Source: Arsenophonus melophagi | Lineage (GTDB): Bacteria; Pseudomonadota; Gammaproteobacteria; Enterobacterales; Enterobacteriaceae | Length of the DNA stretch: 64,000 nucleotides | Direction of reading: 5' to 3' | NCBI GenBank assembly: GCA_032378655.1 | Contig: JAVYJS010000005.1 | Span: forward strand, 30,576 to 94,575 | Shown here: piece after piece, positions 49,129 through 58,574 of the stretch | Layout: the number at the start of each line of letters is the position of its first letter | Numbering within the stretch: the first letter of the stretch is position 1 | The notes under the pieces: model-generated | Seen by the model: the letters and a program-made list of their open reading frames with translations, nothing else | Database searches by the model: none | What the model was told of the DNA's origin: nothing | Translations under genes and position numbers: made by a program

Positions 49129-49218
49129 GGTGAGGTGTCCGAGTGGCTTAAGGAACACACCTGGAAAGTGTGTATACGTGAAAACGTATCGAGGGTTCGA
49201 ATCCTTCCCTCATCACCA
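49129..49218 (+). tRNA. tRNA-Ser(GGA) with A73 discriminator
   Basis: A 90-nt class II tRNA with anticodon GGA in CACACCTGGAAAGTGTG, a long variable arm (TATACG...CGTATC), T-arm GAGGGTTCGAATCCTTC and encoded CCA. The acceptor GGTGAGG pairs with CCTCATC, so position 2-71 is a G-U wobble, and base 73 is A. E. coli serine tRNAs have G73. It corresponds to serX/serW of E. coli. Confidence 0.94.
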
Positions 49219-50036
49219 TATACAATAGTGTTTGCAAAAATTGATTACTAGTTTTGATCTTTATATCAAAAGCTTTGGTGTACTAGGAATCATGTAATAG
49301 ATTATGTCTAGGTATGGCATTAATTTCAAGGATAACTAACTCCTGTTCATGCAAGCTTCTGATATTATACTGCATTGAGTAGTATAATTAACATTATTGA
49401 TTAATATATTCGTTTTAATACTAATGAACATGTAGTTTTAATTGTTCTGAAACAGGTGTACTGGAGAAGACAATAATGATATTAACATTAACATTTTTAT
49501 CCTATTTCGCGTGATTTGAAAGATTTTCATAACAAGAAGCTTGTCATCTTCTCGTTATGAAAATCTTTTTTTGAAGTTTTATTATTTGAAGTTTTATTAT
49601 AAGATTTTTGTACATATAAACTCTCGTTGGAGTTTATATGTATGTTGCTCAGTATTGCTTATACTCGAATAAAAATATAATACCACACTTGCAAGACATA
49701 ATGATGCTCATGTGCTAATAAACAAAGTGAACTAATATTAGCTTGATTAAATATCTTATTTAATGCAAAACGATAGAAAATAAAAACTTGGATATAAATA
49801 TTTATATTTGCTTTAAAATAAAAGTAATAACATGGAGTACATTATATTTTTTTTATCTTATTCGTGCTTGGTTACTTGATTGAAATGTTTGTTTATTAAT
49901 GCCTATTGTATTATAACAATGCAAGTATATAAATCAAAACTATTATAAAAATGATCTTATGATTTTTTTACTTTAGTGTAATGCACTACATGTCTCAGTT
50001 ATGATGACAAAGTCATGTAATTATATGCATTCATCA
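49219..50036. other. Gene-free region between tRNA-Ser and kdsA
   Basis: No gene seen. It contains a near-perfect inverted repeat with one mismatch at about 49520-49566 and an exact 15-bp tandem duplication at 49571-49600 (tttgaagttttatta twice). Confidence 0.55.
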
Positions 50037-50891
50037 TTAACTAGCAGTATCTAGTTTGCTAAAACTTTTCACTAAATCATCAATGGCTTTAATCTGTTCT
50101 AGAAAAGAGGATAGCTTTACTAAAGGTAAAGCAGATTGGCCATCGCATTTAGCATTATTTGGATCAGGATGCGCTTCCAAAAATAATCCAGCTAAACCGA
50201 CTGCAATGCCTGCCCTTGCCAACTCACAAACCTGAGCACGACGACCACCAGAAATAGAGCTAACAGGATCTCGGCATTGTAATGCATGAGTAACATCAAA
50301 AATAACTGGTGAACCATTTGATACATTCATCATAATATTGAAACCTAACATATCGACGATTAAATTATCATAACCAAAATTTACACCACGATCACATAAA
50401 ATCACCTTGTCATTACCTGCTTCTTTAAATTTCTCAACAATATTTCCCATTTGAGATGGGCTAATAAATTGCGGTTTTTTAATGTTAATAACTGCACCAG
50501 TTTTTGCCATTGCTTTGACTAAGTCAGTTTGACGCGCTAAAAAAGCCGGTAGTTGAATTACATCCACTACTTCAGCAACTAGCGCGGCTTGTTCTGGTGC
50601 GTGCACGTCAGTGATTACTTTAACATTAAATGTTTTTTTGATTTCTTGAAATATTTTCATTCCTTCTTCAAGCCCTTGACCACGATAGGCATGAATTGAA
50701 GAGCGATTTGCTTTGTCAAAAGAAGCCTTAAAAACATAAGGAATATTGAGCTTATCTGTCACAGTAACATAATATTCGCAAATTCTCATTGCCAGATCCC
50801 GTGATTCAAGTACATTCATTCCACCAAATAAAACAAATGGCAGATTATTTGCCACATTGATATTATCAATAGGAACAATTTTATTTTGCAT
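50037..50891 (-). CDS. kdsA: KDO-8-phosphate synthase
   Basis: Condenses PEP with arabinose-5-P to KDO-8-P for the LPS inner core. From the ATG at 50891, with AAGG 8 nt upstream, it is 284 residues, the E. coli length. The TIM barrel is intact: FVLFGGMNVLESRDLA, FKASFDKANRSS, GLEEGMKIF, TDVHAPEQAALVAEVVDVIQLPAF-type sequence, KKPQFISPSQM and EAHPDPNNAKCDG. It suggests an LPS-bearing outer membrane. It is last in the hemA operon as in E. coli. Confidence 0.97.
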   Translation of the reverse strand: MQNKIVPIDNINVANNLPFVLFGGMNVLESRDLAMRICEYYVTVTDKLNIPYVFKASFDKANRSSIHAYRGQGLEEGMKIFQEIKKTFNVKVITDVHAPEQAALVAEVVDVIQLPAFLARQTDLVKAMAKTGAVINIKKPQFISPSQMGNIVEKFKEAGNDKVILCDRGVNFGYDNLIVDMLGFNIMMNVSNGSPVIFDVTHALQCRDPVSSISGGRRAQVCELARAGIAVGLAGLFLEAHPDPNNAKCDGQSALPLVKLSSFLEQIKAIDDLVKSFSKLDTAS

Positions 50892-50937
50892 CTTCATAAC
50901 CTTAATGACAAAAAAAACGAATTATAATTTATTATTA

Positions 50938-51747
50938 TCAATGCAAGGTAACCTGCTGCCCTTTTATTGAAAAAATTTGCATTTTTATCATTTCAGAAAC
51001 AGGATCTTCTGGACATTGTTCAACAAAATAATTTAAATCAGAAATAGCAACATGATTACATTCTAGATGAGCAAAAATAAGCCCTCTATCGCGTATTTCA
51101 TATGGGTCTTTTGGATCTAACATTAATAATGTTTCACAAACTCTTAATGCTTGTTCCATTTTCTTTTCTTCCATTAACGCAGCTTTAATTGTATCAAACA
51201 TTTTACGTATAATAATTCTGTGCGCAGTTTCTTCTATGTCTTTTCGGGTTAAATGAGCAAATGGGCTAATTGTTCCCTTGACCCACAAATCAAGCATCTG
51301 CTCAGTAAGCGTTTCACCATTTATTGGATTAATATACCAATAAGTACCATCATTTCGATGCACACATAAAATCAGCTGTGTCAAAAAAATCACAGGCATT
51401 ACCGGTAGTTGCAATTGCGTAGCAACATGCAAAAAAATGGTCCCTAACGAAACAGGTGCTCCCTGTTTTGCTGTTAGAACTTTATCTAGCCACAGCGCTT
51501 CAGAAAGCGAATAAACTCCTGTTAACCCGCTAAAAAGCCAATCTTGATAAAATAATTTTAGTAATATAGATACTTTTGTGTCTATATCACCATCAATTTC
51601 TATTACTTGCCTTGCTTCTGTAACTAAAAGTTTAAGTTGTGCATTCACTTGTTCAACTGGAAAATCTGGCCGTATTATTCGTGAAACAAGAATAATACCT
51701 TCGCTCAGTGGTGCTTTATTAAATTCAAAATCAGCTATGGTTTTCAT
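50938..51747 (-). CDS. sirB1: SirB1 family TPR/transglutaminase-like protein
   Basis: Conserved protein of unclear function (YchA), with a transglutaminase-like N-terminal region and TPR-like C-terminal helices. The 269 residues from the ATG at 51747 equal the E. coli length. It starts MKTIADFEFNKAPLSEG and contains GAPVSLGTIFLHVA and ETLLMLDPKDPYEIRDRGLIFAHL-type sequence. It overlaps prmC by 17 nt. The neighbour sirB2 of E. coli is absent. Confidence 0.92.
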   Translation of the reverse strand: MKTIADFEFNKAPLSEGIILVSRIIRPDFPVEQVNAQLKLLVTEARQVIEIDGDIDTKVSILLKLFYQDWLFSGLTGVYSLSEALWLDKVLTAKQGAPVSLGTIFLHVATQLQLPVMPVIFLTQLILCVHRNDGTYWYINPINGETLTEQMLDLWVKGTISPFAHLTRKDIEETAHRIIIRKMFDTIKAALMEEKKMEQALRVCETLLMLDPKDPYEIRDRGLIFAHLECNHVAISDLNYFVEQCPEDPVSEMIKMQIFSIKGQQVTLH

Positions 51748-52582
51748 CACATTTCCATTGACCTACTGTAATACGATCATGACCGCCATAATCTTGAAAA
51801 GTTACTACCTGTTGGTACTGATGACAAGAGAATAAATGTCTTACTTTTTTTCCTTGCAACCACCCGTTTTCAAGTAAAAGCCATCCTTTATTTACTAAAT
51901 AGTTACGTGATTTTTCAATTATTAATTGAATATCAGCTAAACCATGATGAGCGGATATTAATGCGGTTTTTGGTTCAAAACGCACATCACCTTTTTGTAA
52001 ATTAGGATCACATTCATCCATGTAGGGTGGATTACTTACAATCATATCAAATTGCTGAATCGGTATTGAAGTAAACCAATTGCTTTTGAAAAATTTGATA
52101 TTATTAATTAATAAATTATCAGCATTAAGTTGAGCTAGTGTAATTGCAGCAGCACTTATATCAACAGCAATTATCTGCGCTTTGGGACATTCTGATGCTA
52201 AAGCTAATGCTACAGCACCACTACCTGTACCCAAATCTAATATTTTTACTGTTTGTTTATTTGATAATAATTGTAATGCTAGCTCAACTAAACATTCGGT
52301 ATCAGCACGTGGAATTAATGTAACAGGCGAAACTTTTATTGGTAATGACCAAAACTCTTTTTCTTCAACTAAATACGCGATAGGCTCACCCTCTACACGA
52401 CGAACTAAAAGATGTTCAAGTCGCTGTTGTTGCTTACTATTTAATTCTGTTTCGCCAAAAGCGAAAAGAAAAGTGCGTGTTTTTCCTGTAACATATTGCA
52501 ACAAAATTTCAGCATCTCGCTTTGCGCTATCACTATGACAAAGCTGATGAACTGCATAGGTTAACCAATGTTGGTAATTCAT
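51731..52582 (-). CDS. prmC: Release factor glutamine methyltransferase PrmC (HemK)
   Basis: Methylates the GGQ glutamine of RF1 and RF2. The 283 residues (E. coli 277) have an N-terminal helical RF-binding domain, then the SAM motif ILDLGTGSGAVALALA near 115, AVDISAAAI, and the catalytic NPPY in VSNPPYMDE near 186, followed by GGHDRITVG at the C terminus. Its ATG overlaps the prfA stop by one base, suggesting coupling with its substrate gene. Confidence 0.96.
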   Translation of the reverse strand: MNYQHWLTYAVHQLCHSDSAKRDAEILLQYVTGKTRTFLFAFGETELNSKQQQRLEHLLVRRVEGEPIAYLVEEKEFWSLPIKVSPVTLIPRADTECLVELALQLLSNKQTVKILDLGTGSGAVALALASECPKAQIIAVDISAAAITLAQLNADNLLINNIKFFKSNWFTSIPIQQFDMIVSNPPYMDECDPNLQKGDVRFEPKTALISAHHGLADIQLIIEKSRNYLVNKGWLLLENGWLQGKKVRHLFSCHQYQQVVTFQDYGGHDRITVGQWKCDENHS

Positions 52583-53664
52583 TAATATTTCTCTGATAAA
52601 GCAGAAAGTTGATCTGCTTTATGTTCGTTAATAATAGGCTGAATCAAAATATCTAATTTTCCTGTTATCACTGCATCTAGACAATGGAGCGTTAAATTGA
52701 TACGATGATCAGTAATGCGGCTTTGCGGAAAATTATATGTTCTAATTCTGTCAGAACGATCGCCTGAACCTAATAGATTGCGGCGCTCTGAAGCCTTTGC
52801 TTCAGAGCGCTTCTGCATTTCTTTTGCACGAATACGAGCTGCTAAAACCGACAGTGCTTTAGCTTTATTTTTATGTTGCGAACGTTCATCTTGACACTCA
52901 ACTACCAGTCCGGTTGGAATATGGGTAATACGGATCGCGGAGTCAGTAGTATTAACGTGTTGTCCACCCGCCCCTGATGAACGAAAAGTATCAATTCTCA
53001 AGTCACTATGGTTGATGTCTGTGAGTTCTTCTGCTGAAATTTCAGCTAGAACAGCAACTGTACAAGTAGAGGTATGAATGCGCCCTTGAGATTCTGTTTC
53101 TGGCACGCGCTGAACACGATGTCCTCCTGACTCAAACTTTAATCGCCCATAGACACTGTTACCAGAAATTTTAGTGATAATTTCTTTATAACCACCACGC
53201 TCACCTTCACTTGCATGTATGACTTCCATGCGCCAATGGCATGATTCAGCATAACGACTATACATTCTAAAAAGATCTCCAGCAAATATTGCTGCCTCAC
53301 CACCACCTGTACCTGCTCGAATTTCTAAAAAACAATTTTTTTCATCATTAGAATCTGATGTTAACAGCAATATTTGCAATTGCTTTTCAAATTCCTTATG
53401 CCGCTTTTTCATTTCTTTTAACTCTTCTTGTGCTATTTCACGCATTTCAGGGTCACATATTAGTGTTTCAGCGATCTCCATATTCTTTTGTACAGTGTTC
53501 AAGGATTGAAAACATTGAATTATATCAGTTAACTGCGCATATTCCTTGGATAATTCCCGAAAGTACTGTTGATTTGCGATCACTTTAATATCTATCAAGT
53601 GCGCTTCAATTTCTTTGTAGCGTTTCTGCATGGCTTCTAACTTAGCAATTATTGAAGACTTCAT
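52582..53664 (-). CDS. prfA: Peptide chain release factor 1
   Basis: RF1, terminates translation at UAA and UAG. The 360 residues equal the E. coli length. The RF1 anticodon-like loop is in the REPESQGRIHTS-type region (here VPETESQGRIHTST), and the GGQ motif is in FRSSGAGGQHVNTTDSAIR near 235. The substrate glutamine for PrmC is present. It is placed between hemA and prmC as in E. coli. Confidence 0.97.
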   Translation of the reverse strand: MKSSIIAKLEAMQKRYKEIEAHLIDIKVIANQQYFRELSKEYAQLTDIIQCFQSLNTVQKNMEIAETLICDPEMREIAQEELKEMKKRHKEFEKQLQILLLTSDSNDEKNCFLEIRAGTGGGEAAIFAGDLFRMYSRYAESCHWRMEVIHASEGERGGYKEIITKISGNSVYGRLKFESGGHRVQRVPETESQGRIHTSTCTVAVLAEISAEELTDINHSDLRIDTFRSSGAGGQHVNTTDSAIRITHIPTGLVVECQDERSQHKNKAKALSVLAARIRAKEMQKRSEAKASERRNLLGSGDRSDRIRTYNFPQSRITDHRINLTLHCLDAVITGKLDILIQPIINEHKADQLSALSEKY

Positions 53665-53692
53665 TTTTACATTGGACCTTACTTAAAGTCAT

Positions 53693-54955
53693 TTAATTCT
53701 GCTCCAGTCCTAAGCTATCTTTTAAAATGTTCAGGCGGTGAATATCACCATCTGTTGCTGCTTGCTGAAGTGATTTAGTTGGTGAGTGGATCAGTCGATT
53801 CACTAATTGATAGGCCAATTGGTTAATTACTTTTTCGATATCGTCACCATTCCTTAGCGCAGTAAGTGCTTTTTCTACCATTTTAACCCTAATTTGTTCT
53901 GCCTGACTCCGATAATTACGAATTGTATGGACTGATGACTGAGAACGCAACCACTCCATAAAATAAGAACTTTCTTGCTCCACAATCAGTTCTGCCTGAA
54001 TGGCAGCTAGTTTGCGTTGTTCCAGATTATGATGCAAGATCGTATGCAAATCATCAACACTATATAGATAAATATTATTTAGTTTATTAACATCAGGTTC
54101 AATATCTCGTGGAACAGCAATATCAATTAACAACATAGGATTATTACGTCTAGATTTCATAGCCCGTTCAACCAGTCCTTTACCAATAATCGGCAAAGGA
54201 CTGGAAGTAGAACTGATAACAATATCAGCTTCTGCTAAGTGAGCTTTAATTTCAGTTAAAGTAATAATTTCTGCTCCTACTTGATTTGCAAAACGTGCAG
54301 CATGTTCAGGAGTTCGGTTAGCAATAATTAAGTGCCTTGCACGATGTTCATATAAATGGCGAGCGGCTAATTCAATAGTCTTACCGGCCCCTACTAATAA
54401 AATATGCAATTCAGATAGTGACTTAAAAATATTCCTGGCTAGCTTACAGGCTAAAAAAGCAACTGAAATAGAGCTAGCACCAACTTCTGTTTCTGTACGA
54501 ATGCGTTTAGCTACTAAAAATGAACGTTGAAATAAGCGTTCTAGCTCACTAGATAATTTCTTATAGTGCCGCGATTTAGAAAATGCTTGTTTAACCTGGC
54601 CTAAAATTTGTGCTTCACCTAAAATCAGTGAATCTAATCCACTAGTAACTCGCATTAAATGACTAACTGCTGCTTTATCCTGATGCCAATAAAGACTTGC
54701 TTTAATATCGCTGGAATTTAAACAATGATAAGTACATAACCAATCAATTAATTGATCCTGCAAGGATTCATGTGAATCTACACAAAGATAAAGCTCAGTA
54801 CGATTACAGGTAGAGAGAAGAACACCACCATGAACAAAAGGCTGCTTAAGTAAATTATCCAGTGCATGTTCAATTCTTTCCGGAACAAAAGTTAACCGTT
54901 CACGTAACGTTATGGGAGCGGTTTTATAATTTATGCCGAGTGCAAGTAATGTCAT
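53693..54955 (-). CDS. hemA: Glutamyl-tRNA reductase
   Basis: Reduces glutamyl-tRNA(Glu) to glutamate-1-semialdehyde, the first step of C5-pathway haem synthesis. From the ATG at 54955 it is 420 residues (E. coli 418). The catalytic Cys50 lies in LSTCNRTELYL. GLDSLILGEAQILGQVK, the NADPH-binding VGAGKTIELAARHL, IANRTPEHA and the C-terminal dimerisation helix (RLIHSPTKSLQQAA) are intact. An in-frame GTG lies two codons upstream. It is divergent from lolB as in E. coli. Confidence 0.96.
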   Translation of the reverse strand: MTLLALGINYKTAPITLRERLTFVPERIEHALDNLLKQPFVHGGVLLSTCNRTELYLCVDSHESLQDQLIDWLCTYHCLNSSDIKASLYWHQDKAAVSHLMRVTSGLDSLILGEAQILGQVKQAFSKSRHYKKLSSELERLFQRSFLVAKRIRTETEVGASSISVAFLACKLARNIFKSLSELHILLVGAGKTIELAARHLYEHRARHLIIANRTPEHAARFANQVGAEIITLTEIKAHLAEADIVISSTSSPLPIIGKGLVERAMKSRRNNPMLLIDIAVPRDIEPDVNKLNNIYLYSVDDLHTILHHNLEQRKLAAIQAELIVEQESSYFMEWLRSQSSVHTIRNYRSQAEQIRVKMVEKALTALRNGDDIEKVINQLAYQLVNRLIHSPTKSLQQAATDGDIHRLNILKDSLGLEQN

Positions 54956-55172
54956 ATTCACTAAATCAAATAACTAAATGGATTATAAATATCTGTTAAA
55001 CGCACATAATAAAACCGATAACTTTAATAAGGAAATTTTGAGCTATTATTCTAGCTTGTTCAGCTATACAATTAAAGATTTTAGACTAAATAAATCAGAA
55101 TCTTTCTAATTGAAAATTAAAAATTGAATAATAGCAAAAAGTTATTTTAACAACGTGAATAGGAAATATTTA

Positions 55173-55826
55173 ATGATACTTAGTAATAACCAATTGAGCA
55201 AAGTACATCATATTTGTTGTACATTTATTCTACTTTTTGCTATTTTTTTAACGGCTTGTACATTTAATCAACAGTTAATAACTGAAAAACCCGTTTCAAT
55301 AACCCATCGCTTATGGTTAAGCCACCAACAACAGTTGGCTAATATTAGAAAATTTCAAATTCGTGGTATCTTTGCCTATATCGGACCAAATAATAAAACA
55401 TATGCTAAATTCTTTTTACGACAATATTCTATGACTCATTATAGTCTTTTACTAACCGATCCTCTGGGAAAAATAGAATTAGAGCTCATCGTAACACCAA
55501 GTATTACTCAGCTAATAGATCGAGATGGTAAAAAATATGTTAATATTCATTTAATGAAAATGATTCATCAATTAATGGGAATGTCAATCCCCATTGAAAA
55601 TTTACCTTATTTTTTGATAGGATTACCAATACAGGGTACCTCATTCATATTGGATGAGCATGGGTTAGTAAAAACTATCGCATACAAGCACTATAACGAA
55701 ACGTGTCATTTACACTACCTAGCTTACCATCAAGATAGTCAACCTAAACTACCTAGTCGTATTGACTTCACTCAAGGTAAACGACGTATCAAGTTAAAAA
55801 TGGATACATGGATACTAAACAAATGA
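55173..55826 (+). CDS. lolB: Outer-membrane lipoprotein receptor LolB
   Basis: Takes lipoproteins from LolA and inserts them in the outer membrane; itself a lipoprotein. From the ATG at 55173 (AGGA upstream) it is 217 residues; a GTG at 55155 is an alternative. A signal peptide (residues 10-28) ends in the lipobox LTAC with the lipidated Cys29. RGIFAYI, AKFFLRQY, LLLTDPLGKIELEL and the C-terminal RRIKLKMDTWI match LolB. It overlaps ispE by four bases (ATGA). Confidence 0.93.
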   Translation: MILSNNQLSKVHHICCTFILLFAIFLTACTFNQQLITEKPVSITHRLWLSHQQQLANIRKFQIRGIFAYIGPNNKTYAKFFLRQYSMTHYSLLLTDPLGKIELELIVTPSITQLIDRDGKKYVNIHLMKMIHQLMGMSIPIENLPYFLIGLPIQGTSFILDEHGLVKTIAYKHYNETCHLHYLAYHQDSQPKLPSRIDFTQGKRRIKLKMDTWILNK

Positions 55827-56689
55827 TTTTAACTTGGCCTTCTCCAGGGAAGCTGAATTTATTTCTCTATATCACAGGACAGCAAGATGATGGTTACCAT
55901 CAGCTGCAAACTATGTTCCAATTTCTGAATTATGGTGATGAAATTACGATCGAATCACGTGAAGATAATCAAATTCGCCTGATTACCCCGTTTATAAATC
56001 TGCCATCAGAAAATAACCTCATTGTTAGAGCAGCACGTTTGTTACAACGTTATTGCATGGAAAAAGGTGGTGATAATAATCCGAAAGGCGCTAATATTTG
56101 TATTAATAAAAGAATATCTATAGGCGGAGGGTTAGGTGGGGGATCTTCTAATGCAGCGACTACATTAATTGCTTTGAATTATCATTGGCAAACAGCTATT
56201 AATGATAATATACTAACCGAGCTTGCCTATCAGCTCGGTGCCGATGTTCCTGTATTTGTAAAAGGCCATGCTGCTTTTGCACAAGGTATCGGTGATCAAC
56301 TTATACCAGTCCATCCAGAAGAAAAATGGTATTTAGTGGCTCATCCTGGAATAAATATTTCTACCAAACACATTTTTTCTGATCCAGAATTAAAACGAAA
56401 TTCCGTAAACCGCTCGTTAAGTACACTATTAAAAGAACTATACACAAATGATTGTGAAGCAATTATAAGAAAACGATTTCCTAAGGTTGAAGAGCTTATT
56501 TTATGGCTGTTACAATATACATCATCACGCCTTACCGGTACAGGTGCTTGCGTTTTTGCTGAATTCGAAACTGAGGTAGCTGCCCGTAAAGTGTTAAATA
56601 AAGCTCCAGAGTGGGTACAAGGTTTCGTAGCACAAGGAGTGAACAAGTCTCCTTTGCATACATTTCGATCTTGGATTTCTAGAAATTAA
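55823..56689 (+). CDS. ispE: 4-diphosphocytidyl-2-C-methylerythritol kinase
   Basis: GHMP kinase of the MEP isoprenoid pathway. From the ATG at 55823 it is 288 residues and starts MILTWPSPGKLNLFLYITG, aligning with E. coli; an ATG at 55808 is in frame but would overlap lolB more. The ATP loop GGGLGGGSSNAAT near 100, the catalytic Lys10 and Asp in LGADVPVF, and the C-terminal RLTGTGACVFAEF are present. It feeds ispB (quinones) and other prenyl products. Confidence 0.96.
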   Translation: MILTWPSPGKLNLFLYITGQQDDGYHQLQTMFQFLNYGDEITIESREDNQIRLITPFINLPSENNLIVRAARLLQRYCMEKGGDNNPKGANICINKRISIGGGLGGGSSNAATTLIALNYHWQTAINDNILTELAYQLGADVPVFVKGHAAFAQGIGDQLIPVHPEEKWYLVAHPGINISTKHIFSDPELKRNSVNRSLSTLLKELYTNDCEAIIRKRFPKVEELILWLLQYTSSRLTGTGACVFAEFETEVAARKVLNKAPEWVQGFVAQGVNKSPLHTFRSWISRN

Positions 56690-56749
56690 TATCAATAAAA
56701 TATTATGTTTTCTATACAATTTTTATAGATGCAAGCATGAGGTTTTTAC

Positions 56750-57700
56750 GTGCATGATATGAAGCTTTTTGCTGGTAATTCTATACCAGACTTTGCTCAA
56801 CGTGTTGCTAATCGTTTATGTACAAGCCTTGGCAATGCGGAAGTTGGCCGTTTTAGTGACGGTGAAGTAAGTGTTCAAATTAATGAAGATGTCCGTGGTG
56901 GTGATATTTTTATCATACAATCAACGTGTGCTCCAACAAACGACAATTTAATGGAGCTAGTTGTCATGGTTGATGCATTACGCCGTGCATCTGCTGGTCG
57001 GATCACCACAGTTATTCCATATTTTGGTTATGCTCGTCAAGATCGTCGCGTACGTTCAGCTCGTGTTCCGATTACTGCTAAAGTAGTGGCAGATTTTCTT
57101 TCTAGTGTTGGCGTTGATCGTGTTTTAACTGTCGATCTACATGCTGAACAAATCCAAGGTTTTTTTGATGTTCCAGTAGATAATGTTTTTGGTAGTTCGA
57201 TCTTGTTAGAAGATATGCTACAACAAAATCTAGACAATCCCATTGTCGTTTCGCCAGATATAGGCGGAGTAGCTCGTACCCGTGCCATTGCTAAGCTATT
57301 ACATGATACTGATATGGCCATTATTGATAAACGTCGTCCACGTGCAAACGTTTCCAAAGTTATGCATATTATTGGCGATGTCGCAAATCGGGACTGTGTA
57401 TTAGTTGATGATATGATTGATACTGGAGATACCTTGTGTAAGGCAGCTGAAGCACTTAAAGCACGAGGTGCTAAACGAGTATTTGCTTATGCTACGCATC
57501 CAATATTTTCTGGTAATGCTGTGACTAATATTAAAAATTCTGTCATTGATGGAATAGTGGTTTGTGATACCATTCCCTTATCAGATGACATCAAACAGCT
57601 CAATAATGTTCGTTCTTTAACGATATCAGGGATGTTGGCTGAAGCCATTCGCAGGATCAGCAATGAAGAGTCAATTTCTGCAATGTTTCAACAATATTAA
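56750..57700 (+). CDS. prs: Ribose-phosphate pyrophosphokinase (PRPP synthase)
   Basis: Makes PRPP from ribose-5-P and ATP for nucleotides, His, Trp and NAD. The 316 residues (E. coli 315) start with GTG after GAGG, as in E. coli. RQDRR near 104, the DLHAEQIQGFFDVPVDN region with His, KRRP and the ribose-5-P loop are visible. That loop reads DDMIDTGDT, where E. coli has DDMIDTGGT, an Asp in place of the second Gly. The rest is very conserved, so the enzyme is probably active. Confidence 0.97.
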   Translation: MHDMKLFAGNSIPDFAQRVANRLCTSLGNAEVGRFSDGEVSVQINEDVRGGDIFIIQSTCAPTNDNLMELVVMVDALRRASAGRITTVIPYFGYARQDRRVRSARVPITAKVVADFLSSVGVDRVLTVDLHAEQIQGFFDVPVDNVFGSSILLEDMLQQNLDNPIVVSPDIGGVARTRAIAKLLHDTDMAIIDKRRPRANVSKVMHIIGDVANRDCVLVDDMIDTGDTLCKAAEALKARGAKRVFAYATHPIFSGNAVTNIKNSVIDGIVVCDTIPLSDDIKQLNNVRSLTISGMLAEAIRRISNEESISAMFQQY

Positions 57701-57741
57701 TTCATAAATTATCCATGGATGCTATATATTCACTATTTAAG

Positions 57742-57760
57742 AATTAGATAGTATCTAATT
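57742..57760. repeat. Small palindrome after prs
   Basis: AATTAGATA-g-TATCTAATT, 9-bp arms, 40 nt after the prs stop. It could be part of the prs transcript end. Confidence 0.45.
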
Positions 57761-57865
57761 GCTATATTGGAACTATAATTTTCTGAACAGCAAAAAATAA
57801 TCAGAATAAAGAAGATTATATTCATAAATTTATATAAAAAATTTTTTTAAAAGAGTAAAAAGAAT

Positions 57866-58432
57866 ATGGTATGTAATATACATCTGATCGTTGGATTAGG
57901 TAACCCAGGTTCTGAATATACGCTAACAAGACACAATGCAGGGGCTTGGTACGTTGCATTATTAGCCAAACACTATAATCTTGCTTTAAAAAAAGAAAGT
58001 AAATTCTTTGGCTATACTGCAAGAATAGCCTTTGCAAATCATCATGTTCGCTTACTGATACCAACAACCTATATGAATTGTAGTGGCAAATCAGTGTCAG
58101 CATTGACTCATTTTTATCGCATCAAGCCAACAGAAATCCTTGTTGCTCATGATGAATTAGATTTAATGCCAGGAAAAGCAAAAATAAAATTTGGCGGTAG
58201 CAATTGTGGACATAATGGACTTAAAGATATCCAAAATAAGCTTGGTAATAATCCTGATTTTTACCGTTTACGTATTGGTATTGGCCATCCATGTAATAAA
58301 AAGAGTGTTGTACAATTTGTATTGAGTCCACCTTCTATAGTAGAAAAGAAATTAATTGATAAAACCCTTGATAAAGTAATCAGTAATACATCTCTCCTAA
58401 TTAACACAGGAGTTCATAAAACAATAAATTGA
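57866..58432 (+). CDS. pth: Peptidyl-tRNA hydrolase
   Basis: Releases peptides from peptidyl-tRNAs that drop off the ribosome. The 188 residues (E. coli 194) have Asn13 in GLGNPG, the catalytic His23 in TRHNAGAW, the TTYMN segment, Asp96 in AHDELDL and the GHNGLKD motif. The usual GGGHGGHNGL reads GGSNCGHNGL here, a local change in the tRNA-binding loop. In E. coli dauA and ychH separate prs and pth; both are gone. Confidence 0.95.
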   Translation: MVCNIHLIVGLGNPGSEYTLTRHNAGAWYVALLAKHYNLALKKESKFFGYTARIAFANHHVRLLIPTTYMNCSGKSVSALTHFYRIKPTEILVAHDELDLMPGKAKIKFGGSNCGHNGLKDIQNKLGNNPDFYRLRIGIGHPCNKKSVVQFVLSPPSIVEKKLIDKTLDKVISNTSLLINTGVHKTIN

Positions 58433-58574
58433 TTACACGCGTTTAAGGCAAAAATTAATATGATTTTTATCATAGTTTTGGTCAGTTTATTTTAATTTAT
58501 AATTAATAAAATTTATTTATCATTATTCACAACATATTTACGGTTGAATAGAGAAAAATGCAGGTAACATATTT

